Assembly (NCBI RefSeq): GCF_024721175.1
Contig: NZ_CP099400.1
Coordinates: 124,001 to 188,000, forward strand
Origin: Rhizobium sp. Pop5
GTDB taxonomy: Bacteria > Pseudomonadota > Alphaproteobacteria > Rhizobiales > Rhizobiaceae
DNA length: 64,000 bases
Direction: 5' to 3'
Part shown: positions 9,481 through 18,897 of the stretch, in pieces
How positions within the stretch are numbered: the stretch's first letter is position 1
How the letters are laid out: every line of letters begins with the position of its first letter
Program-made: the position numbers and the translations under genes
The notes under the pieces: generated by a model
The model's input: only the letters and a program-made list of their open reading frames with translations
Database searches by the model: none
Told to the model about the DNA's origin: nothing

Positions 9481-10206
9481 TTAGGTGACACCGGGCTTGT
9501 CCACCAGTTTCTCGACCAATCGCCTGAGTTCTGACGGGGTCGTTTGTCCCGCCACCACCTCGTGGTAGCCGATCCCGGCGCGTCGCAGCGCCTCTTTCTT
9601 TATTGCATCGCGTGCGGCTGCGGCACTTTGATGATGCGCCCCGCCCTGATATTCGATGACGTGCCGCGGTTGGCAATTGCTGTCTACGAGCAGTAAGTCG
9701 ACCCGCTTGGAGTTGATGCAACTGTAGGCGCCCGCATCGGTGCTTCGGAGGATTTCGCCCAACGAAACCTGCGCCATCACCTGCCAAGAAGAATTGCAGC
9801 CGATCACGATGCTGTCGAGTTCGCGAAACACTCGGGCTTCGCTCTTGTTGAGCAACGGCTGAATGGTGAAATGCGATTTCATGACGATACGCAATTGATC
9901 TGTGGCGTCGATTGGCCTCATTGGCGCCACAGCTCGCATTGGAGATGAGGGCCACAGTATAATGCGCTCGTTGCTCCGCTTTTTCCTCCGGCGTGACCTG
10001 TTTCTCTCCCGCCGCGCCTGCTTTCTCATCGTGGCTAGGAGCTGCTCAACGGCCATGCCGATGATGAGACCGACAAGGAGGGCGGCAATCAGCAGTTCTG
10101 GCTTATCGAGATCTGCGATAGTTATACCACCCGAAGCGCCTAGTGCGGCAACTCCGACAATCAGTCCAGGTGCTGAAAACAGCACCGACCTTTGGCGATA
10201 GTGCAT
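9481..10206 (-). CDS. Membrane-anchored DUF2726 protein
   Basis: The chosen ATG at 10206 has GGAGAGG just upstream; a longer frame without a ribosome site starts 21 codons earlier. The 241 residues begin with two hydrophobic stretches (about 8-30 and 42-62), followed by a strongly basic segment RKQARRERNRSRRRKKR. The C-terminal half (from SHFTIQPLLNKSEARVFREL) matches the DUF2726 family, which resembles restriction-endonuclease-like folds: VDLLLVD and VIEYQGGAHH are the expected core motifs. A nuclease-like role is only inferred from the fold, and the substrate is unknown. Confidence 0.8.
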   Translation of the reverse strand: MHYRQRSVLFSAPGLIVGVAALGASGGITIADLDKPELLIAALLVGLIIGMAVEQLLATMRKQARRERNRSRRRKKRSNERIILWPSSPMRAVAPMRPIDATDQLRIVMKSHFTIQPLLNKSEARVFRELDSIVIGCNSSWQVMAQVSLGEILRSTDAGAYSCINSKRVDLLLVDSNCQPRHVIEYQGGAHHQSAAAARDAIKKEALRRAGIGYHEVVAGQTTPSELRRLVEKLVDKPGVT

Positions 10207-10385
10207 GCCCCTCTCCAGAATTCCCGCCAAGATAGTAGAACGCGTGGAGAATGTGCGAAAGTCACTCAAAAGAACTAGGTCCTGCAGGCGACCGCCAAAA
10301 GCTATCGTATTCGAAATGCTTGGGCGGAAGGTGCGAAATCACGCCGGGTGACAGACGCAGCCAACGGCCGCGTCCCCTCCACCAC

Positions 10386-11198
10386 TCACACCACCGCAGC
10401 AAAATCCGCCGCCAACACCGCATCCTTCAGCGCCCGCGAATACTCATGCTGCGGATCATCCAACACTGCCCGCGCCCGTCCTCGTTCAACAATCTCACCT
10501 TTGCGCATGATGATAATATTGTCGCTGACGTAATAGGCGGTGGCGAGGTCGTGGGTGATGTAGATGATCGAAAGCCCGAGTTCGCTCTTCAGGCGGCCGA
10601 AGAGGTTCACGATCGCCATGCGGAGCGACGCGTCGACCATGGAGACCGGTTCGTCGGCCACCAGCAGGCGGGGTTCAGGGATCAGCGCGCGGGCGATGGC
10701 GACGCGCTGAAGCTGGCCGCCGGAGAGTTCGTGGGGGAAGCGGCCTTTCACCTCTTCCAGCGTCAAGCCGACGTGATGGAGGGCGGCGTCGGCTATTTTC
10801 TCGGCCTGTTGCCGGTCCGGTCGTTTTCCGTCAGCGGAAAAATTGCGGGCGGTCTCGAAGAGATAGCGGTCGACCCGCTTCAACGGATTGAAGGCTTCGA
10901 AGGGGTTCTGGAGAACCGGCTGGACCTCCTTCATGAAAGCCTTGCGCTCGGCCCGGCTATGGATGGCGACGGTCTTGCCGGCGAATTGAAGTTGCCCTTC
11001 CGTCGGTTCGGTCTGGCCGAGGATCATTGCCGCGACCGTCGATTTGCCCGAGCCGGATTCGCCGACGATCGAGAGGATCTCCGGCTCCTCGCCGAGTTCG
11101 AAGCTGACATCCTTGACCGCCGTGATCAGGCGCCGGCCGAGCATGCCGCCCTGCCGGTAGACTTTGGTGACATGTGAGAGGCTAAGCAGAGCGGTCAA
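10386..11198 (-). CDS. Peptide/opine-type ABC importer ATPase (DppF-like)
   Basis: The second ATPase of the importer. It has Walker A GESGSGKST, signature LSGGQLQR, Walker B LLVADEP and switch His in ITHDLA. It starts at TTG 11198, which overlaps the TGA stop of the upstream ATPase as TTGA, so translation is probably coupled. A longer frame from 11279 runs into the upstream gene and is unlikely. The 270 residues are a little short for DppF, without the C-terminal Cys/His oligopeptide-transporter extension. It closes a leftward operon of binding protein, two permeases and two ATPases, probably feeding arabino-oligosaccharides to the GH51 enzyme upstream. Confidence 0.88.
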   Translation of the reverse strand: MTALLSLSHVTKVYRQGGMLGRRLITAVKDVSFELGEEPEILSIVGESGSGKSTVAAMILGQTEPTEGQLQFAGKTVAIHSRAERKAFMKEVQPVLQNPFEAFNPLKRVDRYLFETARNFSADGKRPDRQQAEKIADAALHHVGLTLEEVKGRFPHELSGGQLQRVAIARALIPEPRLLVADEPVSMVDASLRMAIVNLFGRLKSELGLSIIYITHDLATAYYVSDNIIIMRKGEIVERGRARAVLDDPQHEYSRALKDAVLAADFAAVV

Positions 11199-12184
11199 AC
11201 CTGATCTCCCGTTACTGCAAAACATGCCACGCGCCGTTGCGGCTCGACGGTCACCATGGGCGGAACCTTCTGTGAGCAAATCTCCATCCGCTTCGGGCAG
11301 CGTGGGTGAAACCGGCAGCCTTCCGGCGGCATGGCGAGGTTCGGCGGGCGTCCCTCCAGCGAAGGCCGCGTCGTGGGGTCGCCGATCTTCGGCAGGCTGC
11401 CGACGAGGTGCTGCGTATAGGGATGGAGCGGCATGCTGAAGAGTTTGGCGGTCGGCGCCTCCTCGACGAGGCGCCCGGCATAGACGATGCCGATGCGGTC
11501 GGAGACCATCGCGTGAACTCCCATGTCGTGCGTGACGAACAGGAAGGAAGAGCCCATTTCGCGCTGGATTTCGCGGATCATCGACAGGACGTCGCGCTGG
11601 ACGATTACGTCAAGCGCCGTCGTCGGTTCGTCGGCGATGATGAATTCCGGCGTGAGGATCGTGGCAAGCGCAATGGTCATGCGCTGGCGCATGCCGCCTG
11701 ATAATTCGTGCGGATAGGCGTCGAGCAGCTGCGGATCGAGCTTCAGCCGTTGCAGGTGGGCGGCGACCTTTTCGAAAAAGATTGATTTGCTGACCTTCAC
11801 GTGCCGGAAGGCGAAATCGGTGAAGGAATGGCGGATCCGGCGCACCGGATTGAGCACGTTCATCGAGCCCTGCATGATGTAGGAGAGATGCCGCCAGCGC
11901 AGCGCCATGCGCTCTTCCGGCGTCATCGCATAGATATCCTGGGTGCCTCCGCCGAAATGGAATTTGACGCTGCCGGAGACGACCCGGAGCGGTGGCCGGA
12001 TGGCGCCAGCAATGGTCTTGATCAGCGTCGTCTTGCCGCTGCTCGATTCGCCGGCCACGCCATAGACCTCGCCGCGGCCGATCGTCAGGCTGATATCGTC
12101 GACAGCCCGCACTTCGCGATCGACGCCGTAGAGGAAGGCGCGATAATAGGCTTTCAGATTCTGGATTTCGACCAAATTCTCCAT
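11195..12184 (-). CDS. Peptide/opine-type ABC importer ATPase (DppD-like)
   Basis: The first ATPase of the importer, 329 residues. Visible motifs are Walker A GESSSGKTT, signature LSGGMRQR, Walker B FIIADEP and the switch His in VTHDMG. The C-terminus holds the oligopeptide/dipeptide ATPase extension with RFHPRCPKRMEIC, whose Cys residues can bind an iron-sulfur cluster in relatives. It follows the second permease gene by a single base and overlaps the next ATPase gene. It powers uptake at the inner membrane. The substrate is inferred from the neighbouring arabinofuranosidase rather than from this protein. Confidence 0.92.
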   Translation of the reverse strand: MENLVEIQNLKAYYRAFLYGVDREVRAVDDISLTIGRGEVYGVAGESSSGKTTLIKTIAGAIRPPLRVVSGSVKFHFGGGTQDIYAMTPEERMALRWRHLSYIMQGSMNVLNPVRRIRHSFTDFAFRHVKVSKSIFFEKVAAHLQRLKLDPQLLDAYPHELSGGMRQRMTIALATILTPEFIIADEPTTALDVIVQRDVLSMIREIQREMGSSFLFVTHDMGVHAMVSDRIGIVYAGRLVEEAPTAKLFSMPLHPYTQHLVGSLPKIGDPTTRPSLEGRPPNLAMPPEGCRFHPRCPKRMEICSQKVPPMVTVEPQRRVACFAVTGDQV

Positions 12185-12185
12185 G

Positions 12186-13043
12186 CTAACTTCCCATCCG
12201 GTTCAGCCGGCTGCGCGGATCATTGTATTCGTTCATCGACATGGAGAGCAGGAAGAGCGCCAGGAAGAGGATGACGATGACGGCGACGGGGGCGGCCACC
12301 CACCACCATATGCCTGAGATCAGCGCCGAATGCGCATTGGCCCAATAGATCATCATGCCCATGGTCGGCGTCTCGATGTCGGTGAAGCCGAGCACAGAAA
12401 GGGTGATCTCCATGCCGATCGACCAGATCATGTTGTTCATCGTCGTGGCGAAGACGATCGGCAGCACATAGGGTAGGTGCTCCTCGACGAGGATCTTGCG
12501 CATCGTCATGCCGGAATAGACGCTCTGGGTGGTGAAGGGCCGGCTCTTCAGGCCGAGCGCCACGGAGCGGATCAGCCGCGCATCATAGGACCAGCCGAGC
12601 GAGGCCATGATGACGATCAGCACGGCCCAGGTCATGTTGTCCTTCAGCACGAAATAGAAAAGGATTAGCAGCGGAAATTGCGGGATGACCATGACGCTGT
12701 CGTTGATGGCCATCAGCACCCGGTCCACCGTGCCGCCGGCATAACCGGCCACCAGGCCGACGACCAACGAGATGATGCGCGAGAGAAAGGCGACGCCGAT
12801 GCCGAAATAGAGCGTGTTGCGCAGCCCCGTCGTCAGCTGCCAGAACACGTCCTGGCCGCGCGAGGTGGTGCCCAGCCAATAGTCGCCGTCGGGTGGCATA
12901 TCGGGCGGCAGCAAATAGATGTCGGTCGCGCCATAGGGCGAGAAATACGACAAGATGACGAAGCCGACGATAACGGCAAAGAGCAGCAGACCGCAGAGGA
13001 ATTCCATGTTCTGGCGTGCGAGGTCGCGGATGATGGTAAACAT
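12186..13043 (-). CDS. ABC importer permease (DppC-like)
   Basis: An inner-membrane permease of 285 residues with about six transmembrane helices. The first is near residue 15 and is followed by a periplasmic loop containing LGTTSRGQDVF, which matches the LGTDxxGRDV motif of DppC-type subunits. A cytoplasmic coupling loop (KILVEEHLPYVLPIVFA) is seen in the second half. It is three bases downstream of the other permease gene and one base upstream of the ATPase gene, so all belong to one transcript. Confidence 0.9.
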   Translation of the reverse strand: MFTIIRDLARQNMEFLCGLLLFAVIVGFVILSYFSPYGATDIYLLPPDMPPDGDYWLGTTSRGQDVFWQLTTGLRNTLYFGIGVAFLSRIISLVVGLVAGYAGGTVDRVLMAINDSVMVIPQFPLLILFYFVLKDNMTWAVLIVIMASLGWSYDARLIRSVALGLKSRPFTTQSVYSGMTMRKILVEEHLPYVLPIVFATTMNNMIWSIGMEITLSVLGFTDIETPTMGMMIYWANAHSALISGIWWWVAAPVAVIVILFLALFLLSMSMNEYNDPRSRLNRMGS

Positions 13044-13046
13044 GGC

Positions 13047-14051
13047 CTATTCCACCTTGATGCGCGGATCGATCAGCGGGCTCAGCACGTCGATGATGAA
13101 GACCGCGGCGGCAACACCGACGATCGACAGGGCGCTGAGGCCGAGCACCAGGCTGTAGTCGCCGGCATGCACCGCTTCGATCAGCAGATTGCCGATGCCG
13201 GGATAGCCGAAGACGATTTCGGTGATGACCGTGCCGTTGAAGATCGCGCCGAGCGACATGGCAAGCCCGGTGAACTGCGGCACCATGGCGTTGCGGGCGA
13301 TGTAGGAGCGCAGGATCTTTCCCTTGGGAACGCCGCCGAGCTCGGCAAAGACGACATAGTCGTCGGTAATGATGTTGGAAACCAATGCCCGCATGCCGAT
13401 CAGCCAGCTGCCGGCGCCGACAAGGATCAGCGAGAGGGCCGGCAGGATGGAGTGTTTGAGGATATCGATGACGAGAGCAAAGGAGAGGTCCAGATTGGCG
13501 TTCATCTCGTAGCCGCCATTGATCGGCAGCACCGGCCAGATAAAGCCGAAGACGATGAGAAGCACGAAGGCGAGGATATAATAGGGAATGGGCAGCATCG
13601 CGATGAAGACGAGACTGACGGCCTTCAGCACCATGTCTTTGCGGTAATAGCCGGCAAGCGCGCCGATCGCATTGCCGAGCACGAAGGTGATCAGGGTGGA
13701 CACCGTCATCAGGCCGATGGTCCAGGGCAGGGAGCGCAGGATGATTGTCGAAACGGGGGTCGGAAACGCCGAGAGCGAGGGACCGAGATCGCCGGTCGCG
13801 AGCCGCAGCCAGAAATGCAGATATTGCTGCCAGATCGAGCCCTGCATTCCATAGAGCTCGCGTAGCGACTGGCGCATCAGCTCGATCGCGTTCGGGTCGG
13901 ACTGACCCATCTGCGTGATGGCGCCTATGCTTTCTTCGACCGGATCGATCGGGGTCAGGTGGGTGACGAAGAAGGTGATCGTCACGCCGAGAAAGACGAC
14001 GAGCAGAAACTGACCAAACCGCTTCAGCACAAAGATCAGATAGGACGTCAT
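13047..14051 (-). CDS. ABC importer permease (DppB-like)
   Basis: An inner-membrane permease of 334 residues, starting MTSYLIFVLKRFGQFLLVVF with its first helix at the very N-terminus, as usual for DppB. Further helices follow around residues 100-125, 145-175, 200-225, 260-285 and 300-320. The coupling loop lies near AELGGVPKGKILRSYIARN. It forms the channel with the DppC-like subunit downstream. It lies about 100 bases after the binding-protein gene, a common arrangement that allows more binding protein than permease to be made. Confidence 0.9.
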   Translation of the reverse strand: MTSYLIFVLKRFGQFLLVVFLGVTITFFVTHLTPIDPVEESIGAITQMGQSDPNAIELMRQSLRELYGMQGSIWQQYLHFWLRLATGDLGPSLSAFPTPVSTIILRSLPWTIGLMTVSTLITFVLGNAIGALAGYYRKDMVLKAVSLVFIAMLPIPYYILAFVLLIVFGFIWPVLPINGGYEMNANLDLSFALVIDILKHSILPALSLILVGAGSWLIGMRALVSNIITDDYVVFAELGGVPKGKILRSYIARNAMVPQFTGLAMSLGAIFNGTVITEIVFGYPGIGNLLIEAVHAGDYSLVLGLSALSIVGVAAAVFIIDVLSPLIDPRIKVE

Positions 14052-14157
14052 AAGGCAGTGGTTCCTCTCTGGTTTCCTTTCATCGGATGGAAAGGATCGG
14101 CGGGCGGAGCCCGCCGATAAGGAGCCGGCGCGTGGCTGCGCGCCGGCGTTGGGAGGA

Positions 14158-16062
14158 TTATTTCGGTTGAGCCGGCTTCAGCTTGACCATCATCAACCTG
14201 GAGTTCGCCCAGTTCGGCACCGGATCCGTATAGGGGTCCTTGATCGTCGGATAGCCGGTCCAATAGGTCGTATCCATCGAGGTGAAGACGTTATAGGACA
14301 TGAGCGGGATCGTCGGCATTTCGCGGGTGACCAGCTTCAGATAATCCTTGCCGAGCTCCATGCCCTTCGGATCGTCCGCACTGATGCCGCGGATGCTCTC
14401 GATGATCTTGTCGAGCTCCGGATTGGACCAGCGCTGCCAGTTGCGCGGCGGCTGAACATCACCCTTCTTCGCCACGAACTGGGAGTGCCAGCTGTCGAGG
14501 AAGAAGGAGAGGTCGGGATCGCCGCCCCAGGTTTCGACGCTCCAGGCGATCGCCACCTGGAAATCGCCGGGCTGCAGCGCCGTCTGCCAAAGTTTCGCGG
14601 CGGGCACGGCTTTGGCGTCGATACCGAAGGCCGCCCATTGCTGCGCGATCAGCGTGCCGGCGCGGGTGAAGACGGAGCGAGTATCGCCTTCGACCGTCAT
14701 TCGGATCTTGAAGGGCTGGCCGTCCGGAGTCAGCCATTTGCCGCCGGATTTCTTGAAGCCTGCCTTTTCCAGAAGTTCGCCGGCCGCTTTCGGGTCCGGT
14801 TTCCACCAGCCATAGCCGAAGGCACCGCTGATCGCCTCCGGATCGGTCGGGATCTGGTCCTTGAACTTCGGCTGCTTGCGCAGGATATCGGCGATCTGTT
14901 GCCCGACTGTCGGGTCATAGGGCTTGATCTTGCTCTTGCCGGTATCGATCTCGAAATTCTTCAGCCAATCCTGCATCGGCGCCTGATAGTCTTTCATCGT
15001 AGCGGCCGTCGGCGGCACGCCGAGCGCCGAAAGCGTCGCCGCCCCGCGGTAGCTCGCCATGTCGACTGCCTTGATGTCGATCAGCAGGGCCAGCGCCCAG
15101 CGTACATCGGCATTGTCGAAGGGCGGATTCTGGGTGTTGAAAATGACAGCCGGCAGCGTCGGATCCGGATGGGCGAAGGGGAAGCCCGGGAACCAGGTGT
15201 CGATGGTCTTCGACTTCTCCTTGAGGGTGAACATGCCCTCCGGCGTATTGTCGTGGATGATATCGAGATTGTGCTCGAGCTGGGCGATCGTGCGCTTATC
15301 CGGCGGGCCGGGATCGGTATAGGTCACATATTTCGGGGCCGGCTCGCCGAAGCGGGCGAGCGAGGTGCGCTGCCAGTCGTCGCGCTTCTCCCAGGTATAC
15401 CATTTGCCCTGCGGATCGTAGGCCTTCAGCTTGTAGGCGCCGAGCGAGACGGGATTGGCGAAATCGTAGCGAAGCGGATCTTCGACTTTCTCGAAGACGT
15501 GCTTGGGCATGATCCAAGCGCCGTTCCAGCGAACGGTGAAGATGGCATGGAAGCGCGAATTCGGCTTCTTCAGCTTGAACACCACGGTCTGGGGATCGGT
15601 CGCCTCGACGCTTGCCACCTGCACCGAGAAGGCCGCACTCCAGACCATGCCGGGGTGATCCATCTGCGTCTTGACGGTATAGACCACGTCGTCTGCCGTG
15701 AATTCAACGCCGTCGCTCCAGTAGAGCCCCTTGCGCAGTTTCACGGTCATTTCGGTGAAGTCGGCATTATATTGCGGCTTGTCGGCGGCGAGCGAATTGT
15801 CCCAGGCCGCGCCGCCAAGCCCTTGTTCGGGGTCGATATACCAGAGTGTATCCATGGTCAGCTGCTGCAGGCCGGTCGACACGCCGCCGCCGCCATTGAC
15901 CCAGATGTTGAACCAGCCGGGATTTTTGATCGTCCCTTCCGGATTTTCGACGATGAGCGTCTCCTTGCGTGGCAAGGAGGTGTAGTCATCGGCCTTGGCG
16001 GCGGCGGCCAGACTAAGTGCGGCCAGCGCGACGCCGAATGCGAGCCTCTTCCACTGTTGCAT
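14158..16062 (-). CDS. ABC importer periplasmic solute-binding protein (SBP_bac_5 family)
   Basis: A periplasmic binding protein of 634 residues. ATG 16062 is preceded by GGGAGGAG, which excludes a longer frame starting at 16116. The signal peptide is MQQWKRLAFGVALAALSLAA followed by AAAKADD. The mature part matches the peptide/nickel family (GLYWSDGVEFTADDVVYT is the family's typical signature) but is longer than the usual ~530. Members of this family also bind oligosaccharides, and the neighbouring GH51 enzyme suggests arabino- or xylo-oligosaccharides here. It is 180 bases downstream of the GH51 gene, in the same direction. Confidence 0.9.
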   Translation of the reverse strand: MQQWKRLAFGVALAALSLAAAAKADDYTSLPRKETLIVENPEGTIKNPGWFNIWVNGGGGVSTGLQQLTMDTLWYIDPEQGLGGAAWDNSLAADKPQYNADFTEMTVKLRKGLYWSDGVEFTADDVVYTVKTQMDHPGMVWSAAFSVQVASVEATDPQTVVFKLKKPNSRFHAIFTVRWNGAWIMPKHVFEKVEDPLRYDFANPVSLGAYKLKAYDPQGKWYTWEKRDDWQRTSLARFGEPAPKYVTYTDPGPPDKRTIAQLEHNLDIIHDNTPEGMFTLKEKSKTIDTWFPGFPFAHPDPTLPAVIFNTQNPPFDNADVRWALALLIDIKAVDMASYRGAATLSALGVPPTAATMKDYQAPMQDWLKNFEIDTGKSKIKPYDPTVGQQIADILRKQPKFKDQIPTDPEAISGAFGYGWWKPDPKAAGELLEKAGFKKSGGKWLTPDGQPFKIRMTVEGDTRSVFTRAGTLIAQQWAAFGIDAKAVPAAKLWQTALQPGDFQVAIAWSVETWGGDPDLSFFLDSWHSQFVAKKGDVQPPRNWQRWSNPELDKIIESIRGISADDPKGMELGKDYLKLVTREMPTIPLMSYNVFTSMDTTYWTGYPTIKDPYTDPVPNWANSRLMMVKLKPAQPK

Positions 16063-16241
16063 GAACTCCTCCCTAGAAAGCGACGATACGGCGGCCGCTA
16101 AGGCACGCATGGGCACGTCGCGGTTGTCGGTTCGCAGAAGCCGGAGCTTGGCAGCTCGAGGCCTTGGTGAACCATCCCTCCGGCCCGCCTGCCTCCTCGC
16201 AGTCGAGCCGAATTCTCAGCCGGGTTATCCGGCGGCGGCTG

Positions 16242-17750
16242 TCACACCGACAGCCTGATGACGTTGTAGGACAGCGGCTTCAGAGCTGCCCGCACCCGTC
16301 CGTCCTCAATCTTCGCGCTCTCGACCTTTGCGGGCACGACCGTCTCCGGCCGCCGCGCCGTGTTGACGGCTTCGAGATCGCCATGGGTCATTTCCACCTG
16401 CTCGATCAGGCGGGCGGCCCCGAAGCCTTCCAGCCGCACGTCGAGATCGAGCGCACTATCCGGATGGCGGTTGACGGCAAAGAAGGTCAGGCTCCTGCCG
16501 TCTTCGGATTGGACTGCCGAGACGTCGAGATAGGGAACCTCGTTCTCCTCGTCGCTATCATAGGTCGGGCCATCGACAACAAGCTGCAGCGCCGAGCCGC
16601 GGCCATATCGGGAAGCGTAGTAGAACGGGTAGTAAATCGTCTGGCGCCAGGCCGCACCGCCGTCCTCGGTCATGATCGGGGCGATGACGTTGACGAGCTG
16701 GGCGATGCAGGCGATGCGGACGCGGTCGGAGCGACGGATGAAGGTGTTCAGGATACCGCCGACCTGCAGCACGTCCTCGAAATTATAGACGTCTTCCAGC
16801 AGGTGCGGCGCATCCGGCCACTCGTCGCGCGCCAGGATCTCCTTGTCCTGCTGGTTGGAATGATACCAGACGTTCCATTCGTCGAAGGAAATGCCGATCG
16901 TCTTTTTCGAGCGCTTTTTCGCCTTGATGTAGTCGATCACGCCGCCGATCGTAGTGATGTAGCGGTCAAGCTTCGTCGCGCGGGCGAGGTAGTTCAGCGT
17001 ATTTTTCTCGCGATTGGCGAAATACATATGCAGCGAGATATGGTCGGCGCTGTCATAGCATTGGTCGAGGACTTGGGCCTCCCAATCGGGATAGGTCTTC
17101 ATATCGGAATTGGACGAGCCGCAGACCACGAGTTCGAGCGATTTGTCGAAGCCGCGCATGGCTTTCGCCGTCTCGTCCGCCAGCCGGCCATATTCATAGG
17201 CCGACTTGTGGCCGACCTGCCAGGGACCATCCATCTCGTTGCCGAGGCACCACAATTTCACATCGTGCGGATTGGCCCAGCCGTGCTTGCGGCGCAGATC
17301 GGAATAGTAGGTGCCGCCGGGATGATTGCAATATTCCAGGAAATTGCGGGCCGCATCCAGGCCGCGTGACCCGAGATTGACCGCGAGCATCGGCTTGGTG
17401 TTCGCCTTCTTGCACCAGTCGACGAATTCATTGACGCCGATCTGATTGGCTTCACGGGTGCGCCAGGCAAGATCGAGGCGAACCGGGCGCTCCGAACGCG
17501 GGCCGACGCCGTCCTCCCAATTATAGGCCGATACGAAATTGCCGCCGGGATAACGGCAGTAGGGCGTATCGAGCTCACGCACCAGATCGAGCACGTCGCG
17601 GCGGAATCCGTCCTCGTCGGCTGTCGGATGTCCGGGCTCATAGATGCCGCCGTAGATCGCTCTGCCGAGATGCTCGAGAAACGAGCTGTAGAGCCTGGAA
17701 TCAATGGTCGCGATGCGGAAATCGCGGTGGGCAACGACACTCGTCTTCAA
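16242..17750 (-). CDS. GH51 alpha-L-arabinofuranosidase
   Basis: It removes terminal arabinofuranose from arabinan or arabinoxylan fragments in the cytoplasm; there is no signal peptide. The catalytic acid/base Glu lies in WCLGNEMDGPWQ and the nucleophile Glu in ISFDEWNVWY. About 502 residues matches GH51 enzymes (~500). I chose TTG at 17750 because GGGAGG sits six bases upstream and relatives begin near MKTSVVAHRDF; a second TTG at 17774 would leave that ribosome site inside the gene. Upstream is a dedicated regulator and downstream the importer, giving a sensing-uptake-hydrolysis unit. Confidence 0.93.
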   Translation of the reverse strand: MKTSVVAHRDFRIATIDSRLYSSFLEHLGRAIYGGIYEPGHPTADEDGFRRDVLDLVRELDTPYCRYPGGNFVSAYNWEDGVGPRSERPVRLDLAWRTREANQIGVNEFVDWCKKANTKPMLAVNLGSRGLDAARNFLEYCNHPGGTYYSDLRRKHGWANPHDVKLWCLGNEMDGPWQVGHKSAYEYGRLADETAKAMRGFDKSLELVVCGSSNSDMKTYPDWEAQVLDQCYDSADHISLHMYFANREKNTLNYLARATKLDRYITTIGGVIDYIKAKKRSKKTIGISFDEWNVWYHSNQQDKEILARDEWPDAPHLLEDVYNFEDVLQVGGILNTFIRRSDRVRIACIAQLVNVIAPIMTEDGGAAWRQTIYYPFYYASRYGRGSALQLVVDGPTYDSDEENEVPYLDVSAVQSEDGRSLTFFAVNRHPDSALDLDVRLEGFGAARLIEQVEMTHGDLEAVNTARRPETVVPAKVESAKIEDGRVRAALKPLSYNVIRLSV

Positions 17751-17961
17751 CGGATCCTCCCGTTTATATATCAAGAATTTTGTTTTCTTGCCTCTAACTT
17801 GATATCAGGAATGTCGTTCTGTCAATCGAGTCCCTTATTTAATCATACTAATACAAAATTTAAGGAAAAATATTTTATAACAATAACTTGTATAAGATTA
17901 ACGGTCGCTGAAATCGGAAATAAATGAAGTTTTTAAATCAAGATATCCGATATTGATTTTT
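17751..17961 (-). promoter_or_regulatory. AT-rich control region of the GH51/importer operon
   Basis: This stretch is far more AT-rich than its surroundings. On the minus strand TTGACA (17825-17820) is followed by TATCAA (17804-17799), spaced 15, with the palindrome TGATATCA (17800-17807) overlapping it. One copy of the 9-mer ATCGGAAAT lies at 17913-17921; two more copies form an inverted repeat in front of the regulator gene. A small hairpin-like ATATCCGATAT overlaps the regulator's 3' flank. Promoter and operator roles are inferred from position and motif sharing. Confidence 0.45.
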
Positions 17962-18885
17962 TCAGACATGCAGCCGCATGATGATGTCGCGGCCGTGATT
18001 CCCGAAGCCGCGGCCGAATATGTTCACCCCGCCGGTATGGCCGGCATTCTCGGCGATGCCGACCCGCAACCGAATGGACGAATGCTGGCCGAGCGCCAGG
18101 TCGCCGAGCGTGATATTCGACGCGGCGACACCGTCGATGAAAGTCCCGCGCGTCGAGATCCGCCACGTCTTCATCATCCCATATTGCGAGCCCTCGAGCT
18201 TCCACCATGCCGGCGTGAAGGCGCCGCGCTTGTCGCCGTAATCGCCGGGCGACGTCCAGGTGCCGATCGCCATGCCGTTGACCCAGAGCGTGATGTCGGA
18301 GGGCCAGTCCGCATTGGTGCCGGGCACCTCGGACGAGAGCTCCAGCGAAAATTCGATGGCACGGATGTCCTTGTTCAACACCTTGGCATTATTGGGGAAT
18401 TTATATTCCACATAGCCCCGACCGAACCAGACGAGCCCGGCCTGCATGCGCTGCGGATCAAGGAAATAGTCGGGCACGTCGAGCGGGCCGATGACGCTCT
18501 CGGTGGAGCAAAGACCACAGGGCGCATGGACGTCGCAACTGGTGTAGAGCCCCACAGGCATCTCGACTTCGATGATGTTGTTGGCTCTTTGGGCGGCACT
18601 TTCCTCGAAGCTGATCAGAATTTCGCTGTAGATTGCCGAGCAGATTTTCTGGTTCCCCTTCCGAGCCTTCGCCAGCTGGGAGTCGACCAGCCGGGCGTCT
18701 TCCAAGATCTGGATACCGGTCGCGACGGTGGATTGGGGGAGGGAAAGAGTGCGCGCGATATCGTTGATATTCATCGGTCCTTTGGCGCAGAGCAGCTTGA
18801 GTATCTCAACCCGTGCCGGAGCCGAAAGCGCGCGTATTGCATCATTATTCTCGCCGGCGGCAATCGTCAAAAACGAACGTTCCAT
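17962..18885 (-). CDS. HTH regulator with C-terminal beta-rich ligand domain
   Basis: The first ~85 residues form an ArsR/winged-helix DNA-binding domain (LSAPARVEILKLLCAKGPMN, then NDIARTLSLPQSTVATGIQI). The remaining ~220 residues are beta-rich, with many Trp and Gly, and resemble a sugar-recognising sandwich (SLELSSEVPG, DITLWVNGMAIG, WRISTRGTFIDG). A Cys cluster, C117-x5-C123-x2-C126, joins the two and could bind a metal. Simple ArsR proteins are ~100 residues, so this is a one-component fusion. It is transcribed toward the GH51/importer operon and probably controls it. Confidence 0.82.
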   Translation of the reverse strand: MERSFLTIAAGENNDAIRALSAPARVEILKLLCAKGPMNINDIARTLSLPQSTVATGIQILEDARLVDSQLAKARKGNQKICSAIYSEILISFEESAAQRANNIIEVEMPVGLYTSCDVHAPCGLCSTESVIGPLDVPDYFLDPQRMQAGLVWFGRGYVEYKFPNNAKVLNKDIRAIEFSLELSSEVPGTNADWPSDITLWVNGMAIGTWTSPGDYGDKRGAFTPAWWKLEGSQYGMMKTWRISTRGTFIDGVAASNITLGDLALGQHSSIRLRVGIAENAGHTGGVNIFGRGFGNHGRDIIMRLHV

Positions 18886-18897
18886 CGTTTCCCCATC

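Noticed and set aside
14149..16101. 650-residue rightward frame opposite the importer binding-protein gene
   Set aside because: It mirrors the third-codon GC bias of the real leftward gene, which has a signal peptide, family motifs and a ribosome site.
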